Positions 60,785 to 64,000 of a stretch of 64,000 nt of DNA are shown in pieces. A model generated the notes under the pieces. It was given only the letters and a program-made list of their open reading frames with translations, did not search any database and had not been told where the DNA came from. The position numbers and the translations under genes were made by a program. Source of the stretch: Rufibacter sp. DG15C (GTDB lineage: Bacteria; Bacteroidota; Bacteroidia; Cytophagales; Hymenobacteraceae); contig NZ_CP010776.1 in NCBI RefSeq assembly GCF_001577755.1, forward strand, positions 2,294,001-2,358,000, given 5' to 3'. The stretch's first letter is position 1, and each line of letters starts with the position of its first letter.

Positions 60785-61648
60785 ATGAAACAAGCAATAC
60801 GCATCTGGCTTTCCTTGACCCTGACCTTCGGAAGTTTTGCCCCGCAGGTGTTTGCCCAGGAAACCGATTCCCTAAAAAAATACCAACCCCCCGTTCCGGC
60901 CCAGGACACGCTTAAAAAGTACCAGGACTCTACCGTTCACCAAGCCGCCACCAAGGCCCCGTTCTTTAAATCCAAAGCGTTTAAAGCCACCATTGTGCCG
61001 GCCATCTTAATTGGCTACGGACTCAGCACCATCAAAGGAAACGGTATTTACAGCAGCTATGACGCCCAGCGGGACCTGCAGCGCAACTTTCCCAACTTTA
61101 AGACCTCAATTGATGACGCCCTGCTCATTGCGCCCTACGTAGAGCTGGCGCTGGTGAATCTCTTGAACGTCAAGTCCAACCATGACTTTCTTAACACGGC
61201 CCTGGTGATAGTGAAAGCCGAAGCCATCTTCGGGATCACTGTTTTTGGCATAAAGCAGGTGTCTGACCTAGAACGGCCCAACAAGGAAAACTTTGAATCC
61301 ATGCCGTCTGGCCATACGGCGCAGGCATTCCTAGCTGCCTCCATTGTCCACTCAGAGTTGCGGCACAGAAGCCCTTGGTACGGAATTGGAGCGTATACCA
61401 TTGCCACCTCTGTGGGCGCGTTCAGGATGCTCAACAACAAACACTGGCAGAGTGATGTCTTTGTGGGCGCCGGTATTGGCATGCTGTCTTCCCACTTGGC
61501 CTACCTGTCGCACCGTAACCGCTGGGGAAGAAAGCCTTCTATTGTGATGTCTCCTACGTATGTGTTCGGGAAACCGGGCTTTGCCATGAACTTCAGTTTA
61601 GACGAGTATAAAAAGCGGAAGCAAAATCCCTTGTATTATAAAAACTAG
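60785..61648 (+). CDS. PAP2-superfamily phosphatase, membrane-anchored
   Basis: A 287-residue PAP2-type lipid phosphatase. The phosphatase motifs are KQVSDLERPN (motif 1), MPSGHTAQAF (motif 2, with the acid/base His) and RMLNNKHWQSDVFVGAGIG (motif 3). N-terminal signal (MKQAIRIWLSLTLTFGSFAPQVFAQ) and a conserved hydrophobic segment follow. It may act on undecaprenyl pyrophosphate or phosphatidic acid. Followed by a terminator. Confidence 0.93.
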   Translation: MKQAIRIWLSLTLTFGSFAPQVFAQETDSLKKYQPPVPAQDTLKKYQDSTVHQAATKAPFFKSKAFKATIVPAILIGYGLSTIKGNGIYSSYDAQRDLQRNFPNFKTSIDDALLIAPYVELALVNLLNVKSNHDFLNTALVIVKAEAIFGITVFGIKQVSDLERPNKENFESMPSGHTAQAFLAASIVHSELRHRSPWYGIGAYTIATSVGAFRMLNNKHWQSDVFVGAGIGMLSSHLAYLSHRNRWGRKPSIVMSPTYVFGKPGFAMNFSLDEYKKRKQNPLYYKN

Positions 61649-61691
61649 CGCCCTTTGAACGGGTAACCCCAACGCTATCAACCACTATACA

Positions 61692-61737
61692 AGCAGTCGT
61701 CTGTTGCCATGCGTGACAGGCGACTGCTCATTTTTTA
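61692..61737 (+). terminator. Intrinsic terminator after the PAP2 gene
   Basis: AGCAGTCG / CGACTGCT outer stem with an inner TCTGT/ACAGG-like continuation, loop TGCCATGCGTG, and TTTTTT after it. Confidence 0.82.
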
Positions 61738-61848
61738 ACCTCGCCAACGTCCCACTGAATGAAACGCCCCCAGGAAAAAGGAATGTTCTATTTTTGTCCG
61801 TCCAAGCATGCATGGAGTAATCAAGGCAGGTTCCTCGGTACTATTTAG

Positions 61849-62601
61849 ATGATGAAAAACTGGTTTTTAGCGGTAGCTTTTTTCTTAGGGTTGGGTGGCC
61901 ATTGGGCGCAGGGTCAGGTAGAAAGGAAATACACTACCCACGTGCAAGGTTGGTACATCTACAAGGGAGATCATTTCTTCACAGATAAATGGGGATTGAA
62001 CTCTGAGCTCCACCTAAGGAGGGCCCGTTTTCTGGACCCCTTGCAGTTGGTAGCCATAGGCGGCATTCATTACAAACTTACGCCAGACGTTCAAGTCACC
62101 GGATCCTACACTTTTACCCACACGCACCCGTATGGTGAGGCGCCCGCGCGCAACCATTTCACCGAGCACCGCCTCACAGAACAACTACAACTCAAGGCAG
62201 CCTACGGACCATTCTTGCTACAGCACCGGTTCAGGTTGGAGCAGCGGTTTATCAAGCGGCCAGCCCAGGAAAATGCTACCTTTCTGAACAGAACCCGCTA
62301 TCAACTAAAAGCGGTTCTACCGTTACTAGGAGCTACGTTAGAAGAGAAAGAGCCTTTTCTGGTTGCGTCTAATGAAGTGTTTATCAATTTCGGGGAGAAC
62401 GTGCAGGCCAATATTTTTGACCAGAACAGAGCTTATGTCGGGGTGGGCTATAAGTTGAGCCAAGCAGCGTCTTTTGAGGTTGGCTACTTGCATCAACTGG
62501 TACAGCAAAGCAACGGCATCAACTTTCTAAATAACCACACCTTGCAGTTCATGGTGAGCTACAACCTTACTTTCAAGCCCAAGCCAACCATCCCAAACTA
62601 A
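61849..62601 (+). CDS. DUF2490 domain protein, outer-membrane type
   Basis: A 250-residue protein with a signal peptide (WFLAVAFFLGLGGHWAQGQ) and beta-rich content with alternating aromatics (YTTHVQGWYIYKGDHFF, YKLTPDVQVTGSYTF, LQFMVSYNLTF), ending in a C-terminal strand typical of outer-membrane barrels. It matches the DUF2490 family; role not known. The 3' end is followed by R28 and the NadR-like kinase. Confidence 0.85.
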   Translation: MMKNWFLAVAFFLGLGGHWAQGQVERKYTTHVQGWYIYKGDHFFTDKWGLNSELHLRRARFLDPLQLVAIGGIHYKLTPDVQVTGSYTFTHTHPYGEAPARNHFTEHRLTEQLQLKAAYGPFLLQHRFRLEQRFIKRPAQENATFLNRTRYQLKAVLPLLGATLEEKEPFLVASNEVFINFGENVQANIFDQNRAYVGVGYKLSQAASFEVGYLHQLVQQSNGINFLNNHTLQFMVSYNLTFKPKPTIPN

Positions 62602-62638
62602 ACTAGTCAGCCGCTTTTTGCCTACCTTGGCCGGGTCT

Positions 62639-62680
62639 TCCGTTTTTGCCCCGTTTTCTGGAAAGTAGGCCAAAACCGAA
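62639..62680. repeat. Palindromic intergenic repeat, copy R28
   Basis: TTCCGTTTTTGCCCCG, centre TTTTCTGGAAAGT, right arm AGGCCAAAACCGAA. The centre is in the CTGG orientation, unlike most copies. It ends about 24 bp before the kinase start. Confidence 0.8.
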
Positions 62681-62704
62681 GCTTGGATTAAGGCCTTCTC
62701 TCTT

Positions 62705-63223
62705 GTGAAAAAAATAGCCATCACCGGCCCCGAAAGCACTGGCAAGTCAACCTTGGCCGCACACCTAGCCGCCCATTTTCAAGCGCCTTGGGTACCCGAG
62801 TACGCCCGTCACTACATCGCAGAACTAACCCGACCGTACCTAGCCCATGACCTGGACCAGATCCTAAAGGGACAGTTACACCGTTGGAAGGCCGCCGAAG
62901 CTTCAAATCCCCATCTCCTGATTCTGGACACCGAGGCGCTGGTCATGAAAATCTGGTCTGAACATGCCTACGGTCAGGCCTCATCTTACATCTTGCAGGA
63001 GCTGGACAAGCAGCAAATAGACCTGTACCTGCTCTTAAACGTAGACTTGCCCTGGGAGCCCGACCCGCAGCGCGAGCATCCGCATTTGCGGCAGTATTTC
63101 TATGAATGGTACAAGCGCGAGCTGCAGCAAAGGAACGCCCCGTTTGTTGAAATATCTGGTACCCACCACGCTCGTTTCCAGGCGGCCGTACACGCCGTAG
63201 AACAAATATTAATTGCAGACTAA
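62705..63223 (+). CDS. NadR-like nicotinamide riboside kinase (AAA-type ATPase)
   Basis: A 172-residue P-loop kinase that resembles the ribosylnicotinamide kinase domain of NadR. Walker A is GPESTGKSTL (8-17); VPEYARHYI and LILDTEALVMKIW (acid and substrate side) match the family. It begins with GTG 62705. With pnuC at 60012 it forms a nicotinamide-riboside salvage pair, though PAP2 and DUF2490 lie between them. It lacks the adenylyltransferase and HTH domains of E. coli NadR. Confidence 0.88.
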   Translation: MKKIAITGPESTGKSTLAAHLAAHFQAPWVPEYARHYIAELTRPYLAHDLDQILKGQLHRWKAAEASNPHLLILDTEALVMKIWSEHAYGQASSYILQELDKQQIDLYLLLNVDLPWEPDPQREHPHLRQYFYEWYKRELQQRNAPFVEISGTHHARFQAAVHAVEQILIAD

Positions 63224-63257
63224 CGAGTGTCAAGACTCAGAACTCAAGACTAGTAAC

Positions 63258-64000
63258 ATGTCCATTGCCTACTTAGAGAATGAATTGGTGCGCGTTGGCG
63301 TCAAAAGCCACGGCGCAGAACTGTGCTCGTTCCTCAAGAAATCTGAAAACCTGGAATTTATCTGGCAAGCTGATGCCCAGTTCTGGAACCGCCATGCGCC
63401 GGTGCTTTTCCCCATCGTGGGCCGATTGCCGCAAGATCAGTACCTGCACCAAGGCCAGACGTATTCCTTGCCCCAGCACGGTTTTGCCCGGGACCAGGAA
63501 TTTACGGTGCTCTCCCAAACTTTAGATCAACTAGTGTATGAACTACGGTCATCTGAGCAGTCTTTGCAGGTGTACCCTTTTCAGTTTGCGTTGAGGATAT
63601 TTTATACCTTGCAGGACCAGACCCTGGAGGTGAAATACCAGGTGCAGAATTTAGCCGAAGGGGAGATGCTGTTCTCCATTGGCGCGCACCCGGCCTTTAA
63701 TTGTCCGCTCACGCCCAATACCACTTTTGAGGACTACTACTTAGAATTTTCCCATCCAGAAACCTTGGCGCGCTACCTGCTAGAAGACGGAACTGGGCTG
63801 CAGAACGGACAGACAGAACCGGTGCTGGACAACATGGCCATCCTGCCTTTGCGCTACAGCCACTATGAGAAAGATGCGCTGGTCTTTAAGAACGTGCGCT
63901 CAGAAAAGATTGCCTTAAAATGTGACCAACACCCGCATTACGTACAGATGCAGTTTGCCGGCTTCCCGTACCTGGGCATCTGGACCAAGCGGCCGGGCGC
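63258..64000 (+). CDS. Aldose 1-epimerase family protein (3' end outside window)
   Basis: An open frame from ATG 63258 to the window end (247 codons visible). It begins MSIAYLENELVRVGVKSHGA and includes LFPIVGRLPQDQYLHQGQTY, GFARDQEFTV, IGAHPAFNCPLTP and FPYLGIWTKRPG. These match the LacX/galactose mutarotase-like family (GalM superfamily). The family interconverts sugar anomers; its exact sugar is unknown. The catalytic His is likely in the QHGFAR or AHPAF contexts. The gene is truncated by the window. Confidence 0.9.
   Translation, partial: MSIAYLENELVRVGVKSHGAELCSFLKKSENLEFIWQADAQFWNRHAPVLFPIVGRLPQDQYLHQGQTYSLPQHGFARDQEFTVLSQTLDQLVYELRSSEQSLQVYPFQFALRIFYTLQDQTLEVKYQVQNLAEGEMLFSIGAHPAFNCPLTPNTTFEDYYLEFSHPETLARYLLEDGTGLQNGQTEPVLDNMAILPLRYSHYEKDALVFKNVRSEKIALKCDQHPHYVQMQFAGFPYLGIWTKRPG

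Overview
The window looks like a chromosomal segment of a Bacteroidota bacterium of the order Cytophagales, most likely family Hymenobacteraceae (Rufibacter/Nibribacter/Pontibacter-like). This is inferred from the protein families (DUF4139/MuiA, SurA-type and lipoprotein PPIases, DUF2490, DUF3108, a long SecA, a TM-anchored MutS-like ATPase), from starts mostly lacking Shine-Dalgarno motifs, and from the intergenic repeats. It is mostly core genome. I see no prophage, IS transposase, CRISPR array, tRNA or rRNA.

Layout. 1-7.5 kb: end of a DUF4139 protein, a large secreted TPR protein, Ppx/GppA phosphatase, an rRNA-type methyltransferase, dapF and a GNAT. 7.7-12.5 kb: a surface-sugar operon of glycosyltransferase, UDP-galactopyranose mutase and a GH1-RmlD fusion. 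12.7-23.7 kb: secA, deoC, a SPOR lipoprotein, an M20 amidohydrolase, an Hsp20, an HtrA protease, an ALDH7 dehydrogenase and a DUF4442 protein. 23.7-27.4 kb: an alpha/beta hydrolase, then an ECF sigma / putative anti-sigma / DUF4097 operon. 27.5-34.8 kb: RidA, an AT-rich orphan membrane protein, a MutS-like ATPase, two small unknowns, an SDR with a divergent esterase, and a type II NADH dehydrogenase. 34.8-37.5 kb, minus strand: rplM-rpsI-rpsB-tsf. 37.7-42.7 kb: RluA-type pseudouridine synthase, a PhoB/PhoR-like two-component pair, a DUF3108 protein and recA. 43.1-47.4 kb: a beta-barrel-like protein, a GNAT, an SDR and the TIGR02587/TIGR02588 membrane pair. 47.4-54.2 kb, minus strand: an unknown, an FAD protein, a MoxR ATPase and two peptidyl-prolyl isomerases, one of them frameshifted. 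54.4-58.8 kb, minus strand: an RsbU/RsbV/RsbW-like partner-switching module, then guaB. 59.5-64 kb: rhodanese, PnuC, PAP2, DUF2490, a NadR-like kinase and a truncated aldose-epimerase-like gene.

The most unusual feature is a family of about 28 short palindromes. The arms are roughly CGTTTTTGGCCTG and CAGGCCAAAAACG around a TTTTCCAGAAAA-like centre. They occur in intergenic gaps about every 2.3 kb. In several copies the flanking and inner stem bases differ but stay complementary, which points to a structure under selection or a palindromic mobile unit. Some copies lie next to a separate canonical terminator, and two lie between divergent genes, so simple termination does not explain them all. 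A second family is a 143-155 bp MITE-like element with GTCATCCTGAAAGGA termini, present twice.

Other points to re-examine are a single-base frameshift in an OmpA-domain-containing PPIase lipoprotein, a complete partner-switching cassette with no sigma factor beside it, the GH1-RmlD fusion, and a gene-poor mosaic at 58.8-59.5 kb.
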